DNA of 64,000 nucleotides from Ignavibacteriaceae bacterium (GTDB lineage Bacteria; Bacteroidota; Ignavibacteria; Ignavibacteriales; Ignavibacteriaceae): assembly GCA_023229425.1 (NCBI GenBank), contig JALNZG010000011.1:58737-122736 (forward strand), read 5' to 3'. Below, one piece after another: positions 16,681 to 26,380 of this stretch (position 1 is its first letter; every line of letters starts with the position of its first letter). The notes below the pieces were generated by a model that worked only from the letters and a program-made list of their open reading frames with translations, ran no database searches and had not been told where the DNA came from. The translations under genes and the position numbers were made by a program.

Positions 16681-19158
16681 ATGAAAAAACTTTTCATTTT
16701 CATTTTTCTTTTGAGCCTTATTCAAGTAACTCAAGCTCAAAAGTTAATTCAAAGTTTCGACAATGCGGTTGGACCATTTTTTCTCGATCCCCCCGTACTG
16801 AATGATAACTTTTTTACAAATGGACCTGGCTCATTTTGCAACTTAACAACTGATACCGCTCATGTTGAAGGTACCGGCTCTATGAGGATTGATTACAAAA
16901 TTCAAGCCCAAGACGGTTGGGGCGGATATGTTGTAAGAACAACTTATAAACCTGGTCAGACCGACTCAGTACCTTATATGGATCTCTCTGGCGGTACTCA
17001 TCTAAAACTCCGCTATAAAGTTCTTAGTCCTGCTCTTATGACTGTAGCGGGTGCGACAACTATCGAATTTAAAATGGCTGAGATTGATGCTGCAGGTATG
17101 AGAGACCTTTGGTTACATAAAATTAATATTGATTTTAAAGATGCATCAAGTGAATGGTTAGAAGTTGACATTCCGCTTGAACGAAATACTGATAATACAA
17201 AGGGTTTCACTCTTCAATTTGGAGATGGAGATAAAGAACTTCAGCTTGAAAATATTAAAGGTTTTGAATTTGCAATGGTATATGGAACCACAGGCGGAGA
17301 TTCCGCTATAAAGTCAACCGGATCTTTATTATGGGATAATTTAACGCTTGAAGGAAGAAGATCTGTTGCCACTATATTTTTTAATGGGAAAACTTTACCC
17401 ACCGCTCTTGGAGCTCCTTGGGGTTGGGGGCAGTCAACCATTGAATTGGTAGAAGGTGCAGGACCCATTCCTGAATTAAATGCTCTTAAATGGGTTCAAG
17501 GAAATGAATGGGGTAACGGATGGACAGGAGGCGGCTTTAACATTTCCCCTGCTTATGACATGTCATGGTCCTGGAGCATAGACTCTCTAAAATTCAAAAT
17601 GAAAGTTCAGGAAGGAACAGGGGCGCTTCGTATGCAATTTGAAGGCGGTGGCGGTAAAGTCGGTAAAGTTTTTCAACCTACTGCCGATGACCAATGGCAT
17701 CAATATGTTTTAGCTTTAAATGACTTTGTTTTACAAGACGGCACAACAGGTTTTGATACTGCACATGTCGGCGTTTTCGGATTCATGGCTGAAGCTTCAG
17801 CAATTGCCGGAAAAGTTATTTATATGAGTGAAATTTGGACCGGTACTCCTAAGATTGATCTCGTCGCTCCAAAAGCAGTAACCGGAATAAGTGTAGTTCA
17901 GGGAAGTTATCAAAACTTAGTTACCTGGTTAGATGTTCCCGGTGAAGCCGGTGAAGCGTATGATCTTTATTATTCAGATCAACCGATAACCGATATTACT
18001 AAAGCCGAAGTACTTAAATTAAGTGTTGCAGAAAACACACAAATCATAGAACAAATACTGAGAGCGCCAAATACCGATGTGAATGTTGCTTATTATTATG
18101 CTGTTGTTTGTAAAGACGCTGCCGGGAATTTTTCTCTCCCCGGTTTCTTAACTACTCCGGCAGTAAATTTAGCAAAAGGAGTTCCTACTATTGCAAAGAC
18201 CGCTCCGGTTAATTTTAAAGCTGACGGAGATTTGACAGACTGGGCAGGTGTTCCACAAATTAGAATTATTCAGTCTGAGGGAACCGGTTTCCCGGCAGGA
18301 AGCGGAAAACTTGACGGAGATCAAGATTTCAGCGTGATAGCTTATTTAGCCATGGATCAAGATAATTTTTACTTTGCTGCAGATGTTACCGATGACATTT
18401 ATAGCTGGAAAAAAAGAGGCGACCCCTGGATGAATGATGCAATCAATTTATACATCGGAATGTTCGATTCTCATAGCACTAATTTCTCTGGTTATAAACG
18501 AGGCGCTACTCCTCATTATGAAATTCGTTTTGACGAAGAAAAAGTTACAACAGGCAGCAGCGACAGTTTGTTGTTACCGGGCGCTAATTATTATTTCGGA
18601 CAGAAGTTTACACCGGGATATATATTTGAAGCCAAAATTCCATTGTTTGACATAGCCCAAAAACGTAATTGGGGTTATGCCGGTGATAAAGATAGTGTTT
18701 TGCATCCTGCCGAAGGAATGAAAATTCCTTTTGATTTCTCACTAAACGATGCTGATGCAACCGGTGATAGAGAGTTAGTTTTATGCTATTCTCCGTTTAA
18801 TAATGACCAGTCGTGGAATAATCCTTCACTTTGGACATGGACATGGATCGGGAACAGAGAAACTGTGGATGTTGAAGATCCAAATATGGTTGTTGATAAT
18901 TACAACTTAGCACAAAATTATCCGAACCCATTCAACCCTTCAACGAAGATCACTTATTCACTTCAGAATCCTGAACTGGTTTCGTTAAGAATATTTGATG
19001 TTCTTGGACGTGAGGTTTCAACCTTAGTAAATCAATATCAAACAGCAGGCAGCCATACGGTTAGCTTTAATGCAAGCAGCCTTGCCAGCGGAATGTATTT
19101 CTATAAATTAGAAGCAGGTTCATTCCAAAGTATCAAAAAAATGATGCTGCTTAAATAA
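16681..19158 (+). CDS. T9SS-exported carbohydrate-binding surface protein with CBM9-like domain (paralogue B)
   Basis: This 825-residue protein has the same plan as paralogue A: signal peptide, two CBM-like beta-sandwich domains, an FN3-like segment, a CBM9/DOMON-type domain ('ADGDLTDW', 'FAADVTDDIYSW') and a T9SS tail. The FN3, CBM9 and tail parts are strongly conserved between the two, while the first about 200 residues diverge, which suggests different ligands. No catalytic residues were recognised. The leader before the ATG is almost identical to that of paralogue A and has a strong AAAGGAG ribosome site. A hairpin terminator follows. Confidence 0.8.
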   Translation: MKKLFIFIFLLSLIQVTQAQKLIQSFDNAVGPFFLDPPVLNDNFFTNGPGSFCNLTTDTAHVEGTGSMRIDYKIQAQDGWGGYVVRTTYKPGQTDSVPYMDLSGGTHLKLRYKVLSPALMTVAGATTIEFKMAEIDAAGMRDLWLHKINIDFKDASSEWLEVDIPLERNTDNTKGFTLQFGDGDKELQLENIKGFEFAMVYGTTGGDSAIKSTGSLLWDNLTLEGRRSVATIFFNGKTLPTALGAPWGWGQSTIELVEGAGPIPELNALKWVQGNEWGNGWTGGGFNISPAYDMSWSWSIDSLKFKMKVQEGTGALRMQFEGGGGKVGKVFQPTADDQWHQYVLALNDFVLQDGTTGFDTAHVGVFGFMAEASAIAGKVIYMSEIWTGTPKIDLVAPKAVTGISVVQGSYQNLVTWLDVPGEAGEAYDLYYSDQPITDITKAEVLKLSVAENTQIIEQILRAPNTDVNVAYYYAVVCKDAAGNFSLPGFLTTPAVNLAKGVPTIAKTAPVNFKADGDLTDWAGVPQIRIIQSEGTGFPAGSGKLDGDQDFSVIAYLAMDQDNFYFAADVTDDIYSWKKRGDPWMNDAINLYIGMFDSHSTNFSGYKRGATPHYEIRFDEEKVTTGSSDSLLLPGANYYFGQKFTPGYIFEAKIPLFDIAQKRNWGYAGDKDSVLHPAEGMKIPFDFSLNDADATGDRELVLCYSPFNNDQSWNNPSLWTWTWIGNRETVDVEDPNMVVDNYNLAQNYPNPFNPSTKITYSLQNPELVSLRIFDVLGREVSTLVNQYQTAGSHTVSFNASSLASGMYFYKLEAGSFQSIKKMMLLK

Positions 19159-19169
19159 TTTCATCGTAG

Positions 19170-19214
19170 AGACGGGGCAACTTGTGGCGCTTTGGCGACA
19201 TGCCCCGTCTTTAC
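19170..19214 (+). terminator. Hairpin terminator after CBM9 paralogue B
   Basis: Perfect 10-bp arms AGACGGGGCA and TGCCCCGTCT (19170-19179 and 19201-19210) have a 21-base loop and are followed by TTACTT. The loop is long, so termination strength is uncertain. Confidence 0.6.
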
Positions 19215-19298
19215 TTAGTGAAACTAAGTGTTCTACGTGCCTTAGTGGTATAGGTTTTCTCACTACTAAGGCACTAAGGGCACAAAGAAACACTAAGA
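19213..19298. repeat. Degenerate dispersed spacer repeat ('...CCTTAGTGG... CACTAAGG...')
   Basis: GTGCCTTAGTGGT and ACTACTAAGGCAC form an inverted repeat, with further CACTAAG phrases around it. It resembles the non-coding 'cttagtgcc/cactaag' spacer elements common in environmental bacterial genomes. A related element is at 48079-48153. Confidence 0.45.
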
Positions 19299-19352
19299 AA
19301 AATATTCATTCTGCAAAATATTAGTTATCCATTTTTTTAGGAAGAAAGACGT

Positions 19353-22061
19353 ATGCAAACTACATATTCACTAAAGGAGAAGTTTCTTTTCAGCGTGAAC
19401 GAAACAGCAAGAAAGAGTTTTCTTTTTTCGCTTTTCCTTTTCGTTTTTTCAGCCACTCTATTTGCCGGACAAACCGGAAAAATTTCCGGGAAAGTTGTTG
19501 ATGCCGAGACCGGTGAAGCGATCATCGGGGCAAATATAGTTGTTGAGGGAACTTTTTTAGGCGCTGCCGCCGATTTTGACGGCTATTATTTTATTAATAA
19601 TATTTCTCCCGGTGAGTATCGGTTAGTTGCAAGCGCTGTTGGCTATCAAAAAGTTATTATCCAAAAGGTTGTGGTTAAAATCGATCTAACGACAAAAATA
19701 GATATTAAACTTTCTTCAACGGCAATAAATATTGATAAAGTTGTCATTATCACTGCTGAACGTCCTCTTGTACAAAAAGATTTAACTTCATCTTCTGTTA
19801 CTGTTTCAGCCAGCGATATTAAAATGATGCCGGTTGAAAATATCAGCCAGGTTATTAACTTACAAGCCGGAGTAGTTGACGGGCATTTCCGCGGCGGGCG
19901 TATGGGTGAAGTTGCTTTTTTGGTTGACGGAGTTTCTGTTACCGACGCATTCAATGGCGGGTTTGGTATTCAACTTGAAAATAGTTCAATCCGCGAAATG
20001 GAAGTAATCAGCGGTACATTTAATGCGGAATACGGGCAGGCGATGTCAGGTATCGTAAATATTGTTACACAAGACGGTTCTTCAAAATTCAATATGAATG
20101 CCTCCGCTTATGCCGGTAATTCTTATACAACCCACACCGACGTTTTTAGAAACTTAGATAAATTTACTTCAATTAAATCAAAAGATTTTCAATTAAGTTT
20201 AAGCGGTCCTACTGAAATTTTAGATAATTTATCCTACTTTATTACCGCACGCTATTATAAAGATGACGGTAACTTGTTCGGCAAACGCGTTTATCTCGTT
20301 ACAGATGACGCACCGATAAATAATCCGTCAGACGCCACGCAGTTTTTTGACCTCCATTCCGGTAACGGAGAAGATGTAGCGATGAATCCTTACGAGAAGA
20401 AATCGCTTAACGGAAAAATCTCTTACACGATGAAACAATTTAAATTCAGTTTCAGTTATTTTGGTGATGATAATTATAGTAGGGGTTATAATCATCATTG
20501 GTCATGGACTCCGGACGGAACAATGAAGCATTATGGCTTTAGCCACATGAATAGTCTTCAAATTACTCATGTACCATCTCAAAGTACATTCCAATCTTTG
20601 AAATTTAATTCTAACTATTTCAATTACAAAGGGTATCTTTATGCTGATCCGTATGATCCCCGGTACGTTGCTGTTACTCAAGGCTCGCCGAAATCGGGCT
20701 ATACGTTTCAGCAAGGAGGAAACCAGGGGGGAAGATATGCGCGGCAAACCCTTACAAATATTATTCAGTGGTCTATAAACTCTCAGGTATCTAAAGAACA
20801 TAAAATTGGCGCCGGTCTTGAAGCCCGGTTCCATAAAATTTATAACCATGGAACCGATTTAATTGATAAAGATGAGAACGATTCGGTTTTTACTCCATGG
20901 TATCGTGATCTCGGCGCGCCCGGCAATCAGGAATATACCAAGTATCCAAAAGAATTTGCCGCGTACATTCAGGACAAAATGGAATACGACATTATGATCA
21001 TTAATGCCGGTGTGCGTCTTGATTACTTTAATCCTAACTCAAATTTACCGGCGGATATAAGAAATCCATCGAACAATACTGATTTCCCGGGCGCCTGGTT
21101 AAAGGTGAAAACCACAAACAAATATCAATTAAGTCCAAGACTCGGCGTTTCTTTCCCGATTACCGATCAAGGAATTATTCACTTTTCTTACGGGCATTTT
21201 TTTCAAATCCCGAGTTTTGAAAATCTTTTTATCAACTCCGATTATTTAATTACTCCGTCGGCATCACTTTCTCAACTTACCGGCAACCCCGATTTGAAAC
21301 CTCAAAAAACAATTATGTATGAAATCGGGTTGCAGCAAGTTCTTTTCCCGAATATTTCTTTGAACACTTCGCTCTATTACCGCGATATACGTAATCTGCT
21401 CGGAATGGAGATTATTAATACTTACGAAGGTGTTAAATATGCCCGCTTCATAAACAGGGATTACGGGAATGTGCGAGGTTTTATTGTAACACTCGAAAGA
21501 AGATTCGTTGATTTCTTCGGCGCTAAACTCGATTATACCTATCAAATAGCCGAAGGTAACGCTTCTGATCCTATGTCGGTTTTCAACAACAACCAAACCG
21601 ACCCGCCGATCGAAGCGAACAAAAAAGTTGTTCCTTTAAATTGGGATCAGCGCTCAACCTTAAACCTTTCTCTTACTTTTGGCAATCCCGGTGATTGGAG
21701 CGCCGGTTTCATCCTTGGCTACGGCTCAGGGTTTCCTTATACAGAAAGCGACTTGATTTCAAACGGTGTTCGTTTTGAAAATGGTGGAATTAAACCTCCT
21801 ACATACAATGTTGATCTTCGGGCAGATAAAACCTTTGACGTTTATGGTATAAGGCTCAATACCTTTGTACTGATCTATAATCTACTTGACATAAAGAATG
21901 AATATGGTGTAGATGCTGCTTCCGGGCGTGCAAACATAGATATCTTTACCGATAGAGCAGGTCCTATCATCGGTCTCAACACAATCCAGGAATATTTGAA
22001 TAACCCAACCTCCTTTTCATCGCCTCGTCAAATAAGACTTGGTATGCAATTCGGAATATAG
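19353..22061 (+). CDS. TonB-dependent receptor with carboxypeptidase-regulatory-like domain
   Basis: This 902-residue protein has a long N-terminal leader (signal near residues 22-42), a carboxypeptidase-D-regulatory-like domain (about 43-125, 'GKISGKVVDAETGEAIIGANI'), a plug domain (about 135-245, 'EVISGTFNAEYGQAMSGIVN') and a C-terminal beta-barrel ending in aromatic-rich strands. It would take up oligosaccharides or metal complexes across the outer membrane using TonB energy. It leads an operon with a 1047-residue exported protein 18 bases downstream and a PorV-like protein. There is no SusD partner, so this is not a classic Sus pair. A glycan substrate is inferred from its neighbours. Confidence 0.9.
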   Translation: MQTTYSLKEKFLFSVNETARKSFLFSLFLFVFSATLFAGQTGKISGKVVDAETGEAIIGANIVVEGTFLGAAADFDGYYFINNISPGEYRLVASAVGYQKVIIQKVVVKIDLTTKIDIKLSSTAINIDKVVIITAERPLVQKDLTSSSVTVSASDIKMMPVENISQVINLQAGVVDGHFRGGRMGEVAFLVDGVSVTDAFNGGFGIQLENSSIREMEVISGTFNAEYGQAMSGIVNIVTQDGSSKFNMNASAYAGNSYTTHTDVFRNLDKFTSIKSKDFQLSLSGPTEILDNLSYFITARYYKDDGNLFGKRVYLVTDDAPINNPSDATQFFDLHSGNGEDVAMNPYEKKSLNGKISYTMKQFKFSFSYFGDDNYSRGYNHHWSWTPDGTMKHYGFSHMNSLQITHVPSQSTFQSLKFNSNYFNYKGYLYADPYDPRYVAVTQGSPKSGYTFQQGGNQGGRYARQTLTNIIQWSINSQVSKEHKIGAGLEARFHKIYNHGTDLIDKDENDSVFTPWYRDLGAPGNQEYTKYPKEFAAYIQDKMEYDIMIINAGVRLDYFNPNSNLPADIRNPSNNTDFPGAWLKVKTTNKYQLSPRLGVSFPITDQGIIHFSYGHFFQIPSFENLFINSDYLITPSASLSQLTGNPDLKPQKTIMYEIGLQQVLFPNISLNTSLYYRDIRNLLGMEIINTYEGVKYARFINRDYGNVRGFIVTLERRFVDFFGAKLDYTYQIAEGNASDPMSVFNNNQTDPPIEANKKVVPLNWDQRSTLNLSLTFGNPGDWSAGFILGYGSGFPYTESDLISNGVRFENGGIKPPTYNVDLRADKTFDVYGIRLNTFVLIYNLLDIKNEYGVDAASGRANIDIFTDRAGPIIGLNTIQEYLNNPTSFSSPRQIRLGMQFGI

Positions 22062-22079
22062 TATTTACAGGAGACTCTT

Positions 22080-25000
22080 ATGAAAAACAGAACATTTCTT
22101 CTTCTTTTCTTTCTGCTTGCCGGTTTAACCCTTTACGCCCAGGTTGACCCGCAAGTTGAATTGTACAGATCAGATGCAAAAGGAAATTTTAAAAATCGGA
22201 GACAAAGCGTTATGGACGGAAATTTAGTTCGTACGCTTTTTAGAAATACTACTGAAGTAGCTGAATGGCCCTTTCAGCCATCAGGTGAATGGCCAAAGGG
22301 AACCGGGCATTCTTACCTTGATGGTGTTACCGTTTTAATCGCTGCTCAAGTTACTGCTCCGGGAAACGGGCAGGTTATTCATCCTGTTGAAGCGAGTTAC
22401 CGCGAACACATGGATAGAGACCCTGTATCCGGTGAAATTTGGGGACTTGAACCTCTTTCCGGTTACTCTAATCCCTCATCTACCAAACCGGCAATGAGTA
22501 TAGATAAAAACTCATGGCCCACAGTTTGGCCTACAGCTACGTTTCGATATGATTACCCGCCGGCCGATGCAGAAAAATGGAACGGACATTGGTACGGTTA
22601 TTTCGGGCTTGACCAAAAAAACGCAGACTTTGAAACTTTTTTTGTTGTTGATGACAATAGAGACGGTGAATTCAGAAGAGCGCCCTACAGCTATTTCCCG
22701 ATTAAATCTGATACCACTTTGGGCGGACTCGGTGTGCGGGTTGAAACACGGGGATTTCAATGGTCTCATGTATTAGCAGAAGATATTATTTTCTGGCATT
22801 ATGATATTGTTAATATTTCTGATGTGGATTATGACAGCACCTGTTTCGGTTTTTATTCTGATCCGGGCGTTGGCGGTACTAATGATAGCGGTGATGATAT
22901 TGTTCGTTATGATAAATATTTAGATTTAACGTATGCATGGGATGACAACGGTAAGGGAGTTCCCGGGAATTGGACTACCGGTTATTACGGTTATGCTTAC
23001 CTCGAAAGTCCGGGAAACGCAACAAATAGTATTGATGATGATGAAGATGGAATGATTGATGAACGGCGCGATGATGGAGTAGATAACGATAATGATTGGG
23101 TCTCCTTTCTCGATTTGAACAATAACGGACTTTGGGACCCTCAAAGTGAACCGCTGAATAATGATGTTGGTAAAGACGGCGTAGGACCTTATGATCCTCA
23201 ATATACGGATGCTGATGAAGGTGAAGGAGACGGAAAACCGACTGATGGCGAACCGAATTTTGATAAAACAGATAAGGATGAATCGGACCAAATCGGGTTA
23301 AACGCAGTTTCGTTGGTAATACTTAATGACACTCCGACAAATCCATGGCCAAAGAATGATGAGGTTGTTTGGGAAACAATGACGGGGGGTTTTAAAGATA
23401 CTTCGATCACAATAGCAAACGTAAACATGGTCTTCTCATCAGGTCCTTTTCCATTAAAGAAAGGATTAAGAGAGCGTTATTCAATGGCGTTGCTTTTCGG
23501 CGCTAATAAAGATGACTTGATCTTCAATAAAATTACAGTTCAGCAGATTTATAACGCCAATTATAATTTCTCAAAACCTCCGATCACACCTAAATTAACG
23601 GCTGTTGCCGGTGATAAAAAAGTCTTCCTTTATTGGGATAAAAAAGCCGAAGATTCAAGAGATCCGTTTTTAGGATTTGAATATGACAAAGACGGTAACC
23701 GTATGGGCTTTAAAAAAGATTTTGAAGGGTACCTTGTTTATAAAAGCATGGAACCTGAGTTTAATGATATAAAGATCATTACCGATTCTAAAGGCGATCC
23801 GAAATACTCTAAACCAATTGCTCAGTTTGATAAAGTTGATAGCCTTTTCGGTCCGGATCCTGTTGGTATTAACGGTGCAAGATTTTGGAGAGGCTCTGAA
23901 ACCGGATTGCAGAATTCCTATGTTGATACTGATGTAAAAAACGGACAGAAATATTTCTATGCCCTTGTTTCTTACGATATGGGAGACCCGAATTTTGGAA
24001 CCACCGGATTGCAGCCTTCTGAATGTACAAAAATTATTTCACAAGATTTTGCCGGCAATATACAGTTCATTGATGTTAACTGTGCGGTTGTAGTTCCAAA
24101 TGCCCCGGTTGCAGGATATATCCCTCCCGAAGTAGTAGGAAATGTTGAACATCTCTCTTCGGGAATAGGAACCGGCTCCCTTATTGTGAATGTGTTAAAT
24201 CCTGGAGAAATTGTAAACGGAGCCGCTTATTCGGTCAAGTTTAATTCAGACTCCCTTCTTTACAAATATGCAACAAAATCGTATGATGTTATTCGTTCAT
24301 ATCAAGGAGTTGACTCAACCCTAATTGCGGGAGTTGATAGTTCATCCTTTGGCGAAACAAAAATGAGCCAGCCTTTTGACGGTCTTTCACTTTCGGTGAT
24401 AAATGATACCAGTATAACTCTCGATTTTATCAAATCCGGTTGGGTTATTGGCAAAAGCAACGCAGGGATACTTGTCCAACAAGATATCACCACAAAAGGC
24501 ATTAAATGGCCCGCCGATTATGAAATTGAATTTTATGATCACATAGTGGACACAACGTTTATCAAGGGAGGGGCTTATGTAGTGATCCCGGTTAATTTTA
24601 GGATTAAGAATATTACTGAAGGGCGATATGTTAAAATTGCGATGGCTGATCCTGATAAATCGGAAACGATATCTGCTGGTGATGAAATAAGAATTCTTGA
24701 ATCTAAGGTCTCTCCTATTACTCCTTCAAATGCATTCACGGTTTGGTCAATATTTTATTCTCTTCCTTTTGATCCAACTGCAACTCCGGTTGATCCGGTA
24801 CCGGGGGATAAATTTAGAATCGTTACTACCCGTCCGTTCTTTAATAAAGATGCATTCACTTTTACAACAAAAGTTGCGTCTGTTAATAGCGAAAAAGCAA
24901 AGACTGATTTGGAGAAAATTTCTGTAGTTCCTAATCCTTATCTGGGAGCCGCATCATGGGAAAAGAGAAATTTGAATTCTTCGGGACGCGGCGAACGGAA

Positions 25001-25223
25001 AATTGATTTCATTAATCTTCCGTCAAAATGTGAAATAAGAATTTACACCATGGCAGGGTATCTCGTAAAAACTTTACAAAAAGATACTCAACCCGGGGAT
25101 GGTTCTCTTACCTGGAACTTGGTCTCGGAAGACGGGATGGATATTGCTTATGGTATCTACGTCTATCACGTTAAAGCTGAAGGTATCGGCGAACATATCG
25201 GTAAATTTGCGGTAATTAAATAA
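22080..25223 (+). CDS. Large exported protein with Asp-rich calcium-site-like segment and secretion-type C-terminal domain
   Basis: This 1047-residue protein has a signal peptide (to 'LTLYAQ'). An Asp/Asn-rich segment near residues 315-410 holds repeated D-x-D/N-x-D patterns ('DDDEDGMIDE', 'DLNNNGLWDP'), like thrombospondin type 3 or dockerin calcium loops. A fibronectin-like region follows, and the C-terminal about 90 residues start 'VVPNPYLGAA' and end 'GKFAVIK', a variant of the Ignavibacteria T9SS-type tail. The gene sits tightly between the TonB receptor and the PorV-like gene (spacers of 18 and 14 bases), so the three products probably act together at the outer membrane. The true function is unknown; a SusD-like substrate-binding role is only a guess. 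Confidence 0.65.
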   Translation: MKNRTFLLLFFLLAGLTLYAQVDPQVELYRSDAKGNFKNRRQSVMDGNLVRTLFRNTTEVAEWPFQPSGEWPKGTGHSYLDGVTVLIAAQVTAPGNGQVIHPVEASYREHMDRDPVSGEIWGLEPLSGYSNPSSTKPAMSIDKNSWPTVWPTATFRYDYPPADAEKWNGHWYGYFGLDQKNADFETFFVVDDNRDGEFRRAPYSYFPIKSDTTLGGLGVRVETRGFQWSHVLAEDIIFWHYDIVNISDVDYDSTCFGFYSDPGVGGTNDSGDDIVRYDKYLDLTYAWDDNGKGVPGNWTTGYYGYAYLESPGNATNSIDDDEDGMIDERRDDGVDNDNDWVSFLDLNNNGLWDPQSEPLNNDVGKDGVGPYDPQYTDADEGEGDGKPTDGEPNFDKTDKDESDQIGLNAVSLVILNDTPTNPWPKNDEVVWETMTGGFKDTSITIANVNMVFSSGPFPLKKGLRERYSMALLFGANKDDLIFNKITVQQIYNANYNFSKPPITPKLTAVAGDKKVFLYWDKKAEDSRDPFLGFEYDKDGNRMGFKKDFEGYLVYKSMEPEFNDIKIITDSKGDPKYSKPIAQFDKVDSLFGPDPVGINGARFWRGSETGLQNSYVDTDVKNGQKYFYALVSYDMGDPNFGTTGLQPSECTKIISQDFAGNIQFIDVNCAVVVPNAPVAGYIPPEVVGNVEHLSSGIGTGSLIVNVLNPGEIVNGAAYSVKFNSDSLLYKYATKSYDVIRSYQGVDSTLIAGVDSSSFGETKMSQPFDGLSLSVINDTSITLDFIKSGWVIGKSNAGILVQQDITTKGIKWPADYEIEFYDHIVDTTFIKGGAYVVIPVNFRIKNITEGRYVKIAMADPDKSETISAGDEIRILESKVSPITPSNAFTVWSIFYSLPFDPTATPVDPVPGDKFRIVTTRPFFNKDAFTFTTKVASVNSEKAKTDLEKISVVPNPYLGAASWEKRNLNSSGRGERKIDFINLPSKCEIRIYTMAGYLVKTLQKDTQPGDGSLTWNLVSEDGMDIAYGIYVYHVKAEGIGEHIGKFAVIK

Positions 25224-25237
25224 AGGTGGAACTAACT

Positions 25238-26263
25238 ATGAAAACGCTAATAAAACTAACACTTCTTTTCTTCATTGTTGTTGGAAACACCTTTTCTCAA
25301 TCAGTTAAAGATGTTTCAAAAAAAGGGACGGCAGCCGCACCTTTCCTTTCTATTAGTCAAGGAGCGAAAGCCACTGCAATGGGCAGCGCTTTTGTTTCTA
25401 TCGCAAATGATGCGAGCGCCATTTATTGGAACCCTGCCGGTTTAGCAAAACTACAAGGCGCCGGCGCTATGTTCGACAGAACCACATGGTTTGCAGATGT
25501 AAATTATAACTTCGTTTCCGGCTATTTCAATTTGGGAGATATGGGAACAATCGGATTAAGCTTTACTTCTTCCGAATATGGTGATATGAAAGTTACCACG
25601 ATTGAGGCGCCCGATGGAACTGGGGAACTTTTCTCGGCGACTGATGCAGTATTTGCCCTATCTTATGCAATGAACTTAACCGATAATTTTGCTATCGGGT
25701 TTACCCCTAAATTCATTTATCAATCCATCTGGAAAATGAATGCCATTGCCGTAGCGATTGATCTTGGCGTTCAATATGTTACACCTTTTGACGGAATTAT
25801 TTTAGCGATGTCTATTTCAAATTTCGGTACGAAGATGAAACTTAGCGGCAACTCAAATCTAGTATTACATGATTTGGATTTGACCAGTACCGGGAACAAT
25901 GGAAATATTCCCGCATATTTGCAAACAGAAGATTGGGCGCTCCCCCTTAATTTTAGAGTTGGGCTTGGCTACAGCTTCCACTTTTTAGACGAACAAAAAT
26001 TAACTCTTGCCGTTGATGCGTTACATCCAAGTGATAATTACGAAAGCGTCAATGCCGGCGCTGAGTATAGTTATAATGATTTCCTTTTCCTGCGAGGCGG
26101 ATACAAGTCTTTATTCCTTGCTGATACTGAAGAATCTTTTGCACTTGGTTTCGGAGTTAAACAGGCGCTGTTGAACAATCTCGCAATCAAACTGGATTAT
26201 GCTTATCAAGATTTTGGGAGATTAAACAATATTCAGAAATTTACTATCGGTATTGTTTTTTAA
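25238..26263 (+). CDS. PorV/PorQ-family outer membrane protein
   Basis: The protein has about 341 residues. The ATG at 25238 is preferred over an in-frame GTG at 25226 because AGGTGG lies at the right distance. It has a signal peptide to 'NTFSQ', then 'AAPFLSISQGAKATAMGSAFVSIANDASAIYWNPAGLA', the signature of the PorV/PorQ (FadL-like barrel) family, and alternating beta-strands to a terminal Phe. PorV of the T9SS hands cargo to the attachment complex; Ignavibacteria carry many paralogues whose roles are not settled. As the last gene of the TonB-receptor operon it may serve export or display of the 1047-residue protein. Confidence 0.85.
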   Translation: MKTLIKLTLLFFIVVGNTFSQSVKDVSKKGTAAAPFLSISQGAKATAMGSAFVSIANDASAIYWNPAGLAKLQGAGAMFDRTTWFADVNYNFVSGYFNLGDMGTIGLSFTSSEYGDMKVTTIEAPDGTGELFSATDAVFALSYAMNLTDNFAIGFTPKFIYQSIWKMNAIAVAIDLGVQYVTPFDGIILAMSISNFGTKMKLSGNSNLVLHDLDLTSTGNNGNIPAYLQTEDWALPLNFRVGLGYSFHFLDEQKLTLAVDALHPSDNYESVNAGAEYSYNDFLFLRGGYKSLFLADTEESFALGFGVKQALLNNLAIKLDYAYQDFGRLNNIQKFTIGIVF

Positions 26264-26380
26264 GCAAGACTAATGAAGTGCACCGGAATAGTCATGTTCA
26301 CTAGGAAAACGTTCATTTATTTTTAGTTACTGACTACTCTGATAAAGTGCGTCTTTTTTCAATTAATTCGTATAGACAAT

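Noticed and set aside
26264..26380. LacI-type operator (AAAACGTT) before the GH16 gene
   Set aside because: The arms are not symmetrical beyond AACGTT and no second copy was seen before other glycan genes in the window.
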